A stretch of DNA of 64,000 bases, from positions 806,001-870,000 of the forward strand of contig JAPWKC010000004.1 of NCBI GenBank assembly GCA_028283725.1, written 5' to 3'. Source of the stretch: Neorhizobium sp. (GTDB lineage Bacteria > Pseudomonadota > Alphaproteobacteria > Rhizobiales > Rhizobiaceae). How positions within the stretch are numbered: the first letter of the stretch is position 1; every line of letters starts with the position of its first letter. This document shows positions 1 to 8,333 of the stretch, in pieces. The position numbers and the translations under genes were made by a program. A model generated the notes under the pieces. The model made no database searches. It was not told the DNA's origin and was given only the letters and a program-made list of their open reading frames with translations.

Positions 1-717
1 GAGGCGCTGGATGCCAGCCTGACGCGGCTGAAGACCGATTATCTCGACCTCTACCAGATCCACTGGCCGAACCGCGGGCACTATCATTTCCGCAATTCGT
101 GGAGCTTCGACGCATCCAAGCAGAACCGCGCTGCGGCCGAAGCCGATGTGATGGAAATCCTCGAAACGCTTGCCGGCATCGTCAAGTCGGGCAAGGTGCG
201 CGCCATCGGCCTGTCGAACGAGACCGCCTGGGGCACGCTCGAATATATCCGCGCATCCGAAGACAAGGACTTTCCACGCGTCGCGACGATCCAGAACGAG
301 TATAACCTGCTCTATCGGACCTACGATCTCGATCTGGCGGAAGTCTCGCATCACGAGGATGTCGGACTTCTGGCCTATTCGCCGCTGGCAGCCGGGCTTC
401 TCACCGGCAAATATCTCGGCGGCGCCAAGCCCGAGGGCTCGCGCGGCGCGATCAACGGCGACCTCGGCGGCCGCCTGCAGCCGCTGCAGGAACCGGCAGT
501 TCAGGCCTATGCAGACGTGGCGAAAAAGCACGGGCTCGATTTCGCCCAGATGGCGATCGCCTTCTGCCTGACCCGGCCGTTCATGGCATCCGCCATCATC
601 GGCGCGACATCGATGGAGCAGCTGAAGGCCGATATCGGCGCCGCCGACCTGACGCTGTCCGACGCGGTGATGGCCGAGATCGCCACCGTATATCGCCAGT
701 ATCCGATGCCGATCTGA
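1..717 (+). CDS. Aldo/keto reductase, Tas-like (5' end outside the window)
   Basis: The frame is open from base 1 and ends at a TGA at 715-717, giving the last 238 residues of an NADP(H)-dependent aldo/keto reductase. The piece begins in the TIM barrel: a YLDLYQIHWP strand (about residue 14) is followed by the long loop NRGHYHFRNSW, which I associate with the Tas branch, then GKVRAIGLSN and LLAYSPLAAGLLTGKY. The C-terminal SAIIGATSMEQL segment is the usual NADP phosphate-binding region. The catalytic Asp/Tyr/Lys residues would lie upstream. The physiological substrate cannot be told from sequence. A terminator-like hairpin follows at 741-773. Confidence 0.9.
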   Translation, partial: EALDASLTRLKTDYLDLYQIHWPNRGHYHFRNSWSFDASKQNRAAAEADVMEILETLAGIVKSGKVRAIGLSNETAWGTLEYIRASEDKDFPRVATIQNEYNLLYRTYDLDLAEVSHHEDVGLLAYSPLAAGLLTGKYLGGAKPEGSRGAINGDLGGRLQPLQEPAVQAYADVAKKHGLDFAQMAIAFCLTRPFMASAIIGATSMEQLKADIGAADLTLSDAVMAEIATVYRQYPMPI

Positions 718-740
718 CACGATCGAATATTCAAAACGTC

Positions 741-773
741 GGCCGGGACGCGATGCACGCGCCCCGGCCTTTT
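741..773 (+). terminator. Rho-independent terminator of the aldo/keto reductase
   Basis: GGCCGGG-A-CGCG pairs with CGCG-C-CCCGGCC around an ATGCA loop (11 pairs, one A/C mismatch), followed by a run of four T. It lies 24 bases after the stop codon. Confidence 0.65.
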
Positions 774-810
774 CCAATGGATGCCCGACTTCCTCAATCG
801 AGGATTTGTC

Positions 811-1053
811 ATGCAACCTTCTTCGGCTGCCGCCCGTTCTCGTGGCGCAATGACAACGCAAGACACAATGGCCAGCCTGCAGGAGCTGCTTCAAAGCCTG
901 ACATGCGCATCAGACATGTCGGCGAGCCATCCCGATCATCCAAGGATCCGGCGCGCGCGTGTCGAACGCACGCTTGCCCGATTGAAACTGTTTCAGGACG
1001 GCTTGGCGGCGGCCGACCCGCCCTCGAGTTCAGACAGCGCCAGCGACAGATGA
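811..1053 (+). CDS. Small hypothetical protein (doubtful)
   Basis: An 80-residue frame starts at ATG 811 with GAGGA 7 bases upstream; a second ATG lies at 850. The middle part looks like a helical segment (SLQELLQSL and RARVERTLARLKLF), and the C-terminus is Ser/Asp rich. I recognise no family. Its last 61 bases overlap tail to tail with the PAS gene on the other strand, which is unusual and lowers confidence. It could be a chance frame in GC-rich DNA. Confidence 0.3.
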   Translation: MQPSSAAARSRGAMTTQDTMASLQELLQSLTCASDMSASHPDHPRIRRARVERTLARLKLFQDGLAAADPPSSSDSASDR

Positions 1054-1517
1054 CGGGCAACGTTGTCCTGACCCGCGGCCTCGGCAAGTTCCAGCGCTGC
1101 ACGACAATGGGCAAGCAGCGGATCGGCTGCAAATATCACCTGCGTCGCCGCAGCTTCGACGATCGCACCGGAGAAGATCGAGGGTATTCCCTCCTCGTCC
1201 CGCAGACACCGGCCGAATGACAAAATGGTGCGCGAACCACCATCCGGATCGAGCACACGGTATGTGGAACTCGTCTGCGTGCCGCTGAGGATCGCCTGAT
1301 GCACCGACCGGGCGATCTGCGGCTGATCGCTCGGATCGATCCGTTCGATCACTTTTTCGACCGGGATGCCGGCTGCGAGGTCTTCGTGCGGCAGGCCATA
1401 GATATCGGCAAACATCGGATCGCCATAAAGCGTATTGGCGCCCACGATCCATGTAAAAAACCCCATGGCGGGCGCATTGCCGGACCAATCCTCATGGCCT
1501 GCCGACGTCGCGGACAT
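993..1517 (-). CDS. Stand-alone PAS domain protein (paralogue 1)
   Basis: This 174-residue protein has almost nothing besides one PAS fold: FFTWIVGANTLYGDPMFADI opens the domain at about residue 20, with HQAILSG, a PDG turn and GRCLRDEEGIPSIFSGAIVEA closing it near 125. A helical C-terminal tail (HCRAALELAEAAGQDNVARH) follows. There is no kinase, GGDEF, EAL or HTH output, so it probably acts by binding a partner or ligand. ATG at 1517 has GGGAGA 6-10 bases upstream. A clear paralogue lies at 57261-57773, sharing both the PAS motifs and the tail. It is divergent from the rpsF operon. Confidence 0.8.
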   Translation of the reverse strand: MSATSAGHEDWSGNAPAMGFFTWIVGANTLYGDPMFADIYGLPHEDLAAGIPVEKVIERIDPSDQPQIARSVHQAILSGTQTSSTYRVLDPDGGSRTILSFGRCLRDEEGIPSIFSGAIVEAAATQVIFAADPLLAHCRAALELAEAAGQDNVARHLSLALSELEGGSAAAKPS

Positions 1518-1727
1518 GCTTTCTCTCCCGGAAACTGGTTATCCCCTTTACAAAGCCGAATGAGCCATCCGGTTGCATTCGACTTTGCTTAATTTCTAGA
1601 GACACCAAATCCTTCGACACGGGAAGAGGTGGCGCGTTATTTTCGATTGGATATCTTGCCGGGGTCACAAGGCACCGCTTCGATGGCACAGCCGGTACGG
1701 CCAAGGCAGCTATTTCCACCCCGCCCC

Positions 1728-1755
1728 TTGCCTTTTTCCGATAAACCCGTATAAG
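1728..1755 (+). promoter_or_regulatory. Candidate sigma-70-type promoter for the rpsF operon
   Basis: TTGCCT (1728-1733), a 16-base spacer and TATAAG (1750-1755) form a good housekeeping-type promoter about 225 bases ahead of rpsF. No other hexamer pair I tried in the 1518-1981 gap is as good. Transcription would start near 1762. Confidence 0.45.
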
Positions 1756-1981
1756 CCGCGCTGTTCGAAACACCCGGTCTTCTGGCTGGTGGCTGAACGG
1801 AGGGCAGGTCCGGGACACCGGGCCGCAGGAACCACAAGCGTTCCGGCCTCCCGTGTCTCCGCTCTCGACCGTCTCGATACAACAACTTTTCTTGCCGGGG
1901 AAAACCCCAACAGGAGCAGTCGTTGAGGCTTAGCCGCCGAATCCGGGTGTCAAGACAACCGCAAGAAAAGGCAAAGCTTAC
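1756..1981 (+). other. Long 5' leader of the rpsF operon
   Basis: About 220 bases without a convincing gene lie between the candidate promoter and rpsF. In many bacteria the S6:S18 complex represses its own operon by binding a leader hairpin that mimics its 16S rRNA site. CCGAATCCGGG at 1937-1947 is the kind of short CCG-bearing stem involved, but I could not fold it convincingly. The regulatory role is inference. Confidence 0.3.
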
Positions 1982-2449
1982 ATGGCTCTTTACGAACACG
2001 TATTCCTTGCCCGGCAGGATATGTCCGCTCAGCAGGTTGATGCCCTCGTCGAACAGTACAAGGGTGTCATCGAAGCTAACGGCGGCAAAGTCGGGCGCAT
2101 CGAAAATTGGGGCCTCAAGTCCCTGACGTATCGCATGAAGAAGAACCGCAAGGCTCACTACGCGCTCATGGACATCGACGCACCGGCAGCTGCCGTGCAC
2201 GAGATGGAGCGCCAGATGCGCATCAACGAAGACGTTCTTCGCTACATGACGATCGCCGTCGAGAAGCATGAAGAAGGCGCATCCGCAATGATGCAGAAGC
2301 GCGACCGTGACGACCGTCCGCGTCGTGATGGCGACGATCGTGGCCCGCGCCGCGAATTCGGCGACCGTCCGCCGCGCCGCGACTTCGGCGATCGCCCGCC
2401 GCGCGAAGGCGGCTTCGAGCGCGCACCGCGCCCGGCCCGTGACGCCTAA
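1982..2449 (+). CDS. rpsF: 30S ribosomal protein S6
   Basis: The 155-residue protein opens with the S6 signature [20 protein letters not shown] and carries [20 protein letters not shown] near residue 35-55, which is typical of S6. It sits in the central domain of the 30S subunit beside S18. Residues from about 100 onward form an Arg/Asp/Pro-rich tail with repeated RRDFGDRPP units, longer than the roughly 130 residues of enteric S6; such tails are common in alphaproteobacteria. ATG at 1982 is preceded by a weak AAGG. It is followed by rpsR after 23 bases, so the two are cotranscribed. Confidence 0.97.
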   Translation: MALYEHVFLARQDMSAQQVDALVEQYKGVIEANGGKVGRIENWGLKSLTYRMKKNRKAHYALMDIDAPAAAVHEMERQMRINEDVLRYMTIAVEKHEEGASAMMQKRDRDDRPRRDGDDRGPRREFGDRPPRRDFGDRPPREGGFERAPRPARDA

Positions 2450-2472
2450 TCGGATAGAAGGACAAAAGACCA

Positions 2473-2721
2473 ATGGCTGAAGCATCCTCCTCCCCGGCAC
2501 GCCGTCCGTTCCACCGTCGCCGCAAGACCTGCCCCTTCTCGGGTGCAAACGCTCCGCGGATCGACTACAAGGACGTCCGTCTCCTGCAGCGCTACATTTC
2601 CGAGCGCGGCAAGATCGTTCCTTCGCGTATCACAGCTGTTTCGCAGAAGAAGCAGCGCGAGCTGGCCCAGGCCATCAAGCGCGCCCGCTTCCTCGGCCTG
2701 CTGCCTTACGTCGTCAAGTAA
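2473..2721 (+). CDS. rpsR: 30S ribosomal protein S18
   Basis: This 82-residue protein has the S18 core [20 protein letters not shown] and [20 protein letters not shown], ending in the basic [13 protein letters not shown]. Length and motifs match alphaproteobacterial S18. It binds S6 and the 16S central domain. GAAGGA lies 10 bases before the ATG. A perfect 12-bp hairpin follows the stop codon and may limit read-through into the rplI part of the cluster. Confidence 0.97.
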   Translation: MAEASSSPARRPFHRRRKTCPFSGANAPRIDYKDVRLLQRYISERGKIVPSRITAVSQKKQRELAQAIKRARFLGLLPYVVK

Positions 2722-2729
2722 GATGATCA

Positions 2730-2759
2730 ATCCCCTCCGGCCCTCGTGCCGGAGGGGAT
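2730..2759 (+). terminator. Perfect 12-bp hairpin after rpsR
   Basis: ATCCCCTCCGGC pairs perfectly with GCCGGAGGGGAT around the loop CCTCGT, nine bases past the rpsR stop. No T-run follows, so it may be a partial terminator, an RNA-stabilising end or a processing site rather than a full stop. Confidence 0.55.
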
Positions 2760-2875
2760 CTCCCTTCCGCGATGGGCGCGGATCGGACATTTCAAATCCC
2801 ATGTTGGGGATGCGCGCCTGAGACAATGATTCGGGCTGATCCTCTAACTGCTTGATGTAGCAGGACAGCGAGACC

Positions 2876-3850
2876 GTGAAGACGAAGTTCCAGACCGTGC
2901 TGCCGACCGGCATTCTTGCCGGTATCATCGCCACCCTGCTTGTCATGGGTGCGAGCGCACAGGCGTCGCTTGCGTCTCTCCTCTATGCTGCCTCCGCCCT
3001 TCCCATTCTGATCGCCGGCCTCGGCTGGGGCAATCGCGCCGCCATCGTCGGCATCGTCACGGCCGCCGTTCTCGGCGCCATTCTCGTGTCGCCGCTGTTT
3101 GCGCTCGCCATGGCGATCTTCACGCTGATCCCGGCCGGATGGCTGTCGCATCTTGCCAATCTGGCGCGGCCGGCCTCCGAACTCGGTGGTCCGGACGATC
3201 TCGTCGCCTGGTACCCGATCTCCGACATTCTCCTGCATCTCTGCTCACTTGTGACCGTCGCCGTCATCGCGCTCGGCTTTGCGATCGGCTACGGCCCTGA
3301 TCTGACCGGCAAGATGGTCGATGCGATGATGCAGGCGCTGCAAACGCAGGAGCCATCCTTCGAGGCGGACCCCGCCAGCATCGCACAGACCAAGAGCATG
3401 CTCGTTCTGATGCTGCCGATCTTCCAGGGCGGCATCTGGGTGCTGATGCTGTTTGCCGCCTTCTACGTGGCGGTGCGCGTCGTGTCCCGCTCGGGGCGGG
3501 CGCTGCGTCCGCGCGAAGACATGCCGTCGGCGCTCAGGATGAACCGTTACGCGATCTTCGTCTTTCTCGGCGGCGTCGTGCTCACCTTCCTCGGCGGCGT
3601 GCCGTCGCTGATCGGCGCAACGATCTGCGGCACGTTCGGCGCCGGCTTCCTGATGGCCGGGTTTGCCGCGCTGCATTTCCGCTCCAAGGGCAAGGACTGG
3701 CGCCTGCCGGGCCTCGTTCTCGCCTATCTTTCGACCACGCTGGTGCTTCCGGCCCTCGTGGTCATCATCCTCGGCCTTGCCGATACGCGGCGCACGATTG
3801 CGCTGACGCCGGCCAAGGCTGCCAAAAATGCCAACGAACACACATCTTAA
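2876..3850 (+). CDS. DUF2232 (YybS-like) multi-pass membrane protein
   Basis: The 324-residue protein is almost entirely hydrophobic, with about eight membrane segments, e.g. TGILAGIIATLLVMGASA, VGIVTAAVLGAILVSPLFAL and YAIFVFLGGVVLTFLGGVP. It is the DUF2232 membrane protein usually encoded between rpsR and rplI in rhizobia. It resembles substrate-binding-type integral membrane domains, but its function is unknown to me. The start is GTG at 2876 with AGGACAGCGA upstream. rplI begins 21 bases after the stop. Confidence 0.75.
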   Translation: MKTKFQTVLPTGILAGIIATLLVMGASAQASLASLLYAASALPILIAGLGWGNRAAIVGIVTAAVLGAILVSPLFALAMAIFTLIPAGWLSHLANLARPASELGGPDDLVAWYPISDILLHLCSLVTVAVIALGFAIGYGPDLTGKMVDAMMQALQTQEPSFEADPASIAQTKSMLVLMLPIFQGGIWVLMLFAAFYVAVRVVSRSGRALRPREDMPSALRMNRYAIFVFLGGVVLTFLGGVPSLIGATICGTFGAGFLMAGFAALHFRSKGKDWRLPGLVLAYLSTTLVLPALVVIILGLADTRRTIALTPAKAAKNANEHTS

Positions 3851-3871
3851 GATCTGAAAGGAAACACAACA

Positions 3872-4447
3872 ATGGACGTCATTCTTCTCGAACGCGTGGC
3901 CAAGCTTGGCCAGATGGGCGAAGTCGTAAAGGTTCGCGACGGTTTTGCGCGTAACTTCCTGCTGCCGCAGGGCAAGGCGCTGCGCGCCAATGAAGCCAAC
4001 AAGAAGCGTTTCGAAGCCGAGCGCGTTACCCTCGAAGCTCGTAACCTCGAGCGCAAGGGCGAAGCCCAGACGGTTGCCGACGCCCTCGCCGGCAAGACCT
4101 TCATCATCGTTCGCTCGGCTGGCGAAACCGGCCAGCTGTACGGCTCGGTTGCTGCGCGCGACATCATCGAGACGCTGGCTGCCGAAGGCTTCAACATCGG
4201 CCGCAACCAGGTCGATCTCAACACCCCGATCAAGGCTATCGGCCTGCATAAGGTGACGCTGCACCTGCATTCGGAAGTCGAAATGGAAATCGCGGTCAAC
4301 GTTGCCCGTTCGGCCGAAGAAGCCGAGCGTCAGGCCAAGGGCGAAAGCCTGACGTCTGCCGACGCGATCTACGGCGTCGACGAAGATGCGCTGCGTCCGG
4401 AAGACTTCTTCGATCCGGAAGCAGACCAGGACGGCGAAGACGAATAA
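3872..4447 (+). CDS. rplI: 50S ribosomal protein L9
   Basis: The 191-residue protein starts [20 protein letters not shown] and has the L9 signature [16 protein letters not shown] (residues 21-36). The central helix follows, then a C-terminal domain containing [12 protein letters not shown]. It ends in an acidic tail ([13 protein letters not shown]) beyond the enteric length of about 149. AAGGAAAC lies 9 bases upstream of the ATG. A strong terminator closes the ribosomal protein cluster. Confidence 0.97.
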   Translation: MDVILLERVAKLGQMGEVVKVRDGFARNFLLPQGKALRANEANKKRFEAERVTLEARNLERKGEAQTVADALAGKTFIIVRSAGETGQLYGSVAARDIIETLAAEGFNIGRNQVDLNTPIKAIGLHKVTLHLHSEVEMEIAVNVARSAEEAERQAKGESLTSADAIYGVDEDALRPEDFFDPEADQDGEDE

Positions 4448-4477
4448 TCGTCTCTTCGCAGGCACTTGCCTCAAAGA

Positions 4478-4508
4478 ACGCCCGGATCCCAGATCCGGGC
4501 GTTTTTTT
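4478..4508 (+). terminator. Rho-independent terminator after rplI
   Basis: ACGCCCGGATC pairs perfectly with GATCCGGGCGT around a CCA loop and runs into seven T (4502-4508). It is the cleanest intrinsic terminator in the window. The 255 bases between it and dnaB hold no gene I can support. Confidence 0.9.
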
Positions 4509-4763
4509 GTCCCTTTCGGGGTGTAGACTCACTGTCCTGAGGGGCTGAGTCGCCGGCTGACACAGTCAACCGGATTTGGTCCCCTGCCGGCTTTTTTGTC
4601 TCGCGTCTCAAGCCGCTGCTGTGGATAGCTGTGGGAATCGCATTTGGCTGACGGAAGGCGTTCCATGCGGTGACGGAAGTCACTAAAAGCGAACGCTGAT
4701 CGCGACCGGGAATTGCTGCCCGACATTGCGACCCTCTGGACGGACAGGACGGATAAAAAAACC

Positions 4764-6257
4764 ATGAACGACGCCGTACGCAAACTTTCCCCCTCCCAGC
4801 CGGCGGAACAGCATTACCGCGAGGCGCCGAACAATATCGAGGCGGAGCAGGCCCTTCTCGGCGCCATCCTGGTCAATAACGATGCCTATTACCGGGTCTC
4901 CGACTTTCTGAAGCCAGTGCATTTCCACGAGCCGCTGCATCGCAAGATCTTCGAGGTGGCCGGCGACATCATCCGCATGGGCAAGACCGCCCATCCCGTC
5001 ACGGTGAAGACCTTCATTCCGACGCCGGAAAAGGTCGGCGACATGACGATGGCGCAGTATCTGGCGCGTCTGGCCGCCGAAGCCGTGTCGATCATCAATA
5101 CGGAAGACTACGGCCGGGCGATCTACGACCTGGCGCTGCGCCGGGCGCTGATCCAGATCGGCGAGGACGTGGTCAACATCGCCTATGACGCGCCGCTCGA
5201 CATGCCGCCGCAGAGCCAGATCGAGGATACCGAACGCCGGCTCTTCGAACTTGCCGAGACCGGGCGCTACGATGGCGGCTTCCAGTCGTTCAACGATGCG
5301 GTGGCGCTTGCCATCGACATGGCGGGGGCTGCCTTCGAGCGCGACGGCCAGCTTTCCGGCATTTCGACCGGCATCCTGTCGCTCGACGGCAAGATGGGCG
5401 GCTTGCAGCGCTCCGACTTGATCGTGCTTGCGGGACGACCGGGCATGGGCAAGACCTCGCTTGCCACCAACATCGCCTATAATATCGCGGCGTCCTATGA
5501 GCCGGAGGTCAATCCGGACGGCTCGTTCAAGGCCAGGAACGGCGGCGTCGTCGGCTTCTATTCGCTCGAAATGTCGTCCGAACAGCTGGCGACGCGTATC
5601 ATCTCGGAGCAGACGGAAGTCTCCTCGTCGAAAATCCGCCGCGGCGACATCAGCGAGGCCGAATTCGAAAAGCTCGTCGCCTGCTCCCAGATGATGCAGA
5701 AAGTGCCGCTGTTCATCGACCAGACCGGTGGTATCTCGATCGCCCAGCTTTCGGCGCGCGCACGCCGCCTGAAGCGCCAGCGCGGCCTCGACTGCCTGGT
5801 CGTCGACTATATCCAGCTGATGACGGGTGCCGGCAAGGGCGACAACCGCGTGCAGGAAATCACCCAGATCACCACCGGCCTGAAGGCGCTCGGCAAGGAA
5901 CTGAACGTGCCGATCATCGCGCTTTCGCAGCTGTCGCGTCAGGTGGAAAGCCGCGAGGACAAACGTCCGCAGCTCTCCGACCTTCGCGAATCGGGCTCTA
6001 TCGAGCAGGACGCCGACGTGGTGCTGTTCGTGTTCCGCGAGGAATACTATGTGAAAAACATGGAGCCCCGCGACATTTCCGACCCGAAATATCCCGAGTG
6101 GGAAACGCTGATGGACAAGGTGAAGGGCACGGCAGACGTGATCATCGCCAAGCAGCGCCACGGACCGACCGGCACTGTCAAGCTCGCCTTCCAGTCGGAA
6201 TTCACCCGCTTCACGGATCTCGCCGAGCCGAGCTTCACGCAATACGAAGAGCATTGA
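4764..6257 (+). CDS. dnaB: Replicative DNA helicase DnaB
   Basis: This is the hexameric 5'-3' helicase of the replication fork. The N-terminal DnaB domain begins REAPNNIEAEQALLGAILVN (about residue 18). The RecA-like motor has Walker A GRPGMGKTS near residue 223, FYSLEMSSEQLATRI, Walker B LDCLVVDYIQLM and ALSQLSRQVESR, and ends with KQRHGPTGTV. I take ATG 4764 (MNDAVRKL) as start because rhizobial DnaB begins this way and AGGACGG lies upstream; the frame is open to an earlier ATG at 4713. Length is 497 residues. No intein is present. Confidence 0.97.
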   Translation: MNDAVRKLSPSQPAEQHYREAPNNIEAEQALLGAILVNNDAYYRVSDFLKPVHFHEPLHRKIFEVAGDIIRMGKTAHPVTVKTFIPTPEKVGDMTMAQYLARLAAEAVSIINTEDYGRAIYDLALRRALIQIGEDVVNIAYDAPLDMPPQSQIEDTERRLFELAETGRYDGGFQSFNDAVALAIDMAGAAFERDGQLSGISTGILSLDGKMGGLQRSDLIVLAGRPGMGKTSLATNIAYNIAASYEPEVNPDGSFKARNGGVVGFYSLEMSSEQLATRIISEQTEVSSSKIRRGDISEAEFEKLVACSQMMQKVPLFIDQTGGISIAQLSARARRLKRQRGLDCLVVDYIQLMTGAGKGDNRVQEITQITTGLKALGKELNVPIIALSQLSRQVESREDKRPQLSDLRESGSIEQDADVVLFVFREEYYVKNMEPRDISDPKYPEWETLMDKVKGTADVIIAKQRHGPTGTVKLAFQSEFTRFTDLAEPSFTQYEEH

Positions 6258-6290
6258 GGCGCCCGGAGTTCGGAGAATTTGACCGGTGAC

Positions 6291-6320
6291 GTTCATGGTG
6301 GCACCATCGCCACCATGAAC
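6291..6320. promoter_or_regulatory. Perfect 12-bp inverted repeat overlapping the TumE start codon
   Basis: GTTCATGGTGGC (6291-6302) and GCCACCATGAAC (6309-6320) are exact complements separated by ACCATC. The right arm contains the ATG (6315-6317) of the toxin remnant. Either the DNA is an operator for the neighbouring HTH antitoxin, which fits TA autoregulation, or the RNA hairpin hides the start codon. Both readings are inference. Confidence 0.6.
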
Positions 6321-6549
6321 GCCGTATTGCTCTACCGGTCTAAGACAATCCTGTCGGACGGCGCCATAATCGAAATGGTGATCTGGAAAGTTCCCCGCCG
6401 CGTTGCCGGCAGCTTGCACGATTATAAGGGGCAAAGGTGACCATCGGCATGTCGATGGTCATGAGAAGCCCTACAGCTTTTCCGGCGTCGAGGCACTGAT
6501 GGCGGACTTCCTGCAGGATATTCGTGTGAGGAGGCAGAGACGACCATGA
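6315..6549 (+). pseudogene. TumE-family (DUF6516) toxin with internal deletion and frameshift
   Basis: The first frame, from ATG 6315, reads MNAVLLYRSKTILSDGAIIE, continues MVIWKVPRRVAGSLHDYK and hits TGA at 6438. A second frame from 6430 reads GKGDHRHVDGHEKPYSFSG and VEALMADFLQDIR and stops at 6547-6549, overlapping the antitoxin ATG (6546) as ATGA. Together these are the two ends of a TumE toxin. In the family as I know it, some 20-25 residues (the YSL..DNE core) stand between DYK and GKGDHRH. That core is missing and the join is out of frame, so the toxin should be inactive. Confidence 0.75.
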
Positions 6550-6908
6550 CGACAGCAGTCATCCGGATCGAGCGGGACGACGATAGGGCGCTGGACCGAG
6601 CCGCGGCCGGCTTCGCGCAGGCTTGGACCACTGGAGAGGAAAAGGACCATGTGTTCGCCTTCTCCTCCCCCGAACAGCTGTTCACCATTCTCACACCGAA
6701 ACGATGGACGCTGATCGAGACGCTGCAAAAGCTCGGCCCCTCGACTTATCAGGCGCTCGCGGCGGCTCTTTCTCGCAATGTGAGGCGCGTCCACGAGGAA
6801 GTGGGCGCGCTGATCGATTGGGGTTTCGTCGCCGTCGACGACGAGGGGCGCATCCATGTCCCCTATGAGATCATCCGCGCCGACTTCGACCTGCGCAGCG
6901 TTGCCTGA
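6546..6908 (+). CDS. HTH antitoxin of the TumE/TumA type (HVO_A0114-like)
   Basis: The 120-residue protein has a winged-helix MarR/ArsR-like fold: FSSPEQLFTILTPKRWTLIE is followed by LGPSTYQALAAALSRNVRR as recognition region, then VGALIDWGFVAVDDEGRIHV as wing. This matches the DNA-binding antitoxin encoded after TumE-type toxins. Its ATG overlaps the stop of the toxin remnant, and GGAGGCAGAGA lies 4-14 bases upstream. It is intact although the toxin is not. The palindrome at 6291-6320 is a plausible operator for it. Confidence 0.75.
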   Translation: MTTAVIRIERDDDRALDRAAAGFAQAWTTGEEKDHVFAFSSPEQLFTILTPKRWTLIETLQKLGPSTYQALAAALSRNVRRVHEEVGALIDWGFVAVDDEGRIHVPYEIIRADFDLRSVA

Positions 6909-7037
6909 GACGTATTGCCCGTCGCCCGTCCACACGATCCCGTCAGCAAGCCGGGGATTTTTCCGTTGCGGGGTTTTCCCGCACGGCGAAAGGTTTAGGA
7001 TCGTGGCTCATCTGACCTCTCTTGCATGCGAGTATCC

Positions 7038-8225
7038 ATGACCGAGTTCGACGACGACTTTTCCGCCGACGAAACCACCCTTGACGAGCTGCCCGACGAT
7101 TTCGATATCGCGCCGGTCAGGATGACGGTCGATCTCGGGGCGCTCGCCGACAACTTTCGGGAGATGGCGCGCCGCTCCGGCAAGGCGGCGACCGCCGCCG
7201 TCGTCAAGGCCGATGCTTACGGACTGGGCCTCGAAGACTGCGGCACGGCGCTCTACGAGGCGGGCGCGCGGGATTTCTTCGTCGCCGCCGTTCAGGAAGG
7301 CGTGACACTGCGCGTCTATGCGCCGGATGCGCGCATCTACGTGCTCTCCGGCATCTGGCCGGGCCAGGAAGCGCTGTTTTACGAACACGGGCTTGTGCCC
7401 GTCATCGCGTCGGAAGAGCAACTGGCCTTCTGGATGGGCGTGACGGCCGAGCATGGCGACCACCCCTGCGCGCTGCATGTCGATACCGGTTTCAACCGGC
7501 TCGGCCTGCCGCTCGACGCGGCGATCGCCTTTGCCGACGACGTGTCGCGGCCGGCGAGTTTCTCGCCGGTGCTGATCCTTTCGCATCTGCATAGCGGCGA
7601 CACGCCCGCCTCGCCGCTCAACCGGCAGCAACTTGAATCTTTCGAGCAGGTTGCCGCCGCTTATGAAGGCATTCCTTCCACGCTTGCGGCCTCCGCCGGG
7701 GTCTTTCTGGGACCGGAATACCATTTCGACCTGACGCGGCCGGGGATTGCCGTCTATGGCGGCGAATCGGTCAATGGCGCCAAGCCGCTGAAGCCCGTCG
7801 TGAAGGCCGAGGCGCGGATCATCCAGATCCGCGAGGCAAGCGCCGGCTCCACCGTCAGCTATGGCGCCACCCATCAGTTGTCGCGCAACAGCCGGCTCGC
7901 CATCGCATCCGTCGGGTATGCGGACGGATATATGCGGTCGCTTTCCGGTGCGGGCGTGCCGCTTCGCGCCGGCGGAACTTCCGGCGCGTTTGGCTTCATT
8001 GCCGGGTACCGGGTGCCGGTGATCGGCCGGATCACCATGGATCTCACCATTTTCGACGTCACCGACGTGCCGACCGGCGCCATCCGTGCCGGCGACTATG
8101 TCGAGCTTTTCGGCCCGAACATGCCGCTCGACGAGGTGGCCCGCGCCGCCGGCACGATCGGCTACGAACTCCTGACCGGGCTCGGCCTGCGCTTCGAGCG
8201 GCGCTATCTCTACCCGGACGACTGA
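7038..8225 (+). CDS. alr: Alanine racemase
   Basis: This PLP enzyme makes D-alanine for peptidoglycan. The PLP lysine lies in AVVKADAYGLG (Lys about 57). LHVDTGFNRLG and LSHLHSGD line the barrel, and the second-domain catalytic Tyr lies in TVSYGATHQ, followed by ASVGYADGYMRS and GRITMDLTIFDVT. An acidic N-terminal extension precedes the barrel. I prefer ATG 7038 (MTEFDDDF) on family grounds; ATG 7026 is also in frame and neither has a strong ribosome site. Product length is 395 residues. The dnaB-alr-radA order is typical of rhizobia, here with two TA loci inserted. Confidence 0.95.
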   Translation: MTEFDDDFSADETTLDELPDDFDIAPVRMTVDLGALADNFREMARRSGKAATAAVVKADAYGLGLEDCGTALYEAGARDFFVAAVQEGVTLRVYAPDARIYVLSGIWPGQEALFYEHGLVPVIASEEQLAFWMGVTAEHGDHPCALHVDTGFNRLGLPLDAAIAFADDVSRPASFSPVLILSHLHSGDTPASPLNRQQLESFEQVAAAYEGIPSTLAASAGVFLGPEYHFDLTRPGIAVYGGESVNGAKPLKPVVKAEARIIQIREASAGSTVSYGATHQLSRNSRLAIASVGYADGYMRSLSGAGVPLRAGGTSGAFGFIAGYRVPVIGRITMDLTIFDVTDVPTGAIRAGDYVELFGPNMPLDEVARAAGTIGYELLTGLGLRFERRYLYPDD

Positions 8226-8258
8226 GCCGGGCCTCTCCTTTTCTAGAGCATCCGCCCT

Positions 8259-8313
8259 TTTTAGCGTGCCCCCTGCCCCTCCCCCTTGGAAGCGGCAGGG
8301 CAGCATGCTAAAA
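8259..8313. repeat. Long interrupted inverted repeat between alr and parD
   Basis: TTTTAGC (8259-8265), TGCC (8267-8270) and CTGCC (8273-8277) pair with GGCAG (8294-8298), GGCA (8299-8302) and GCTAAAA (8307-8313), giving 16 pairs with small bulges. It may end alr transcription or be the operator of the parDE operon; it finishes 20 bases before parD. A CTAGAGCA motif common in rhizobial intergenic elements lies just upstream at 8243-8250. Confidence 0.5.
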
Positions 8314-8333
8314 GAGAACAAAAGGAGATCGAA

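Noticed and set aside
4683..6434. 583-residue frame antisense to dnaB
   Set aside because: It mirrors dnaB codons in GC-rich DNA and shows no domain; dnaB itself is certain.
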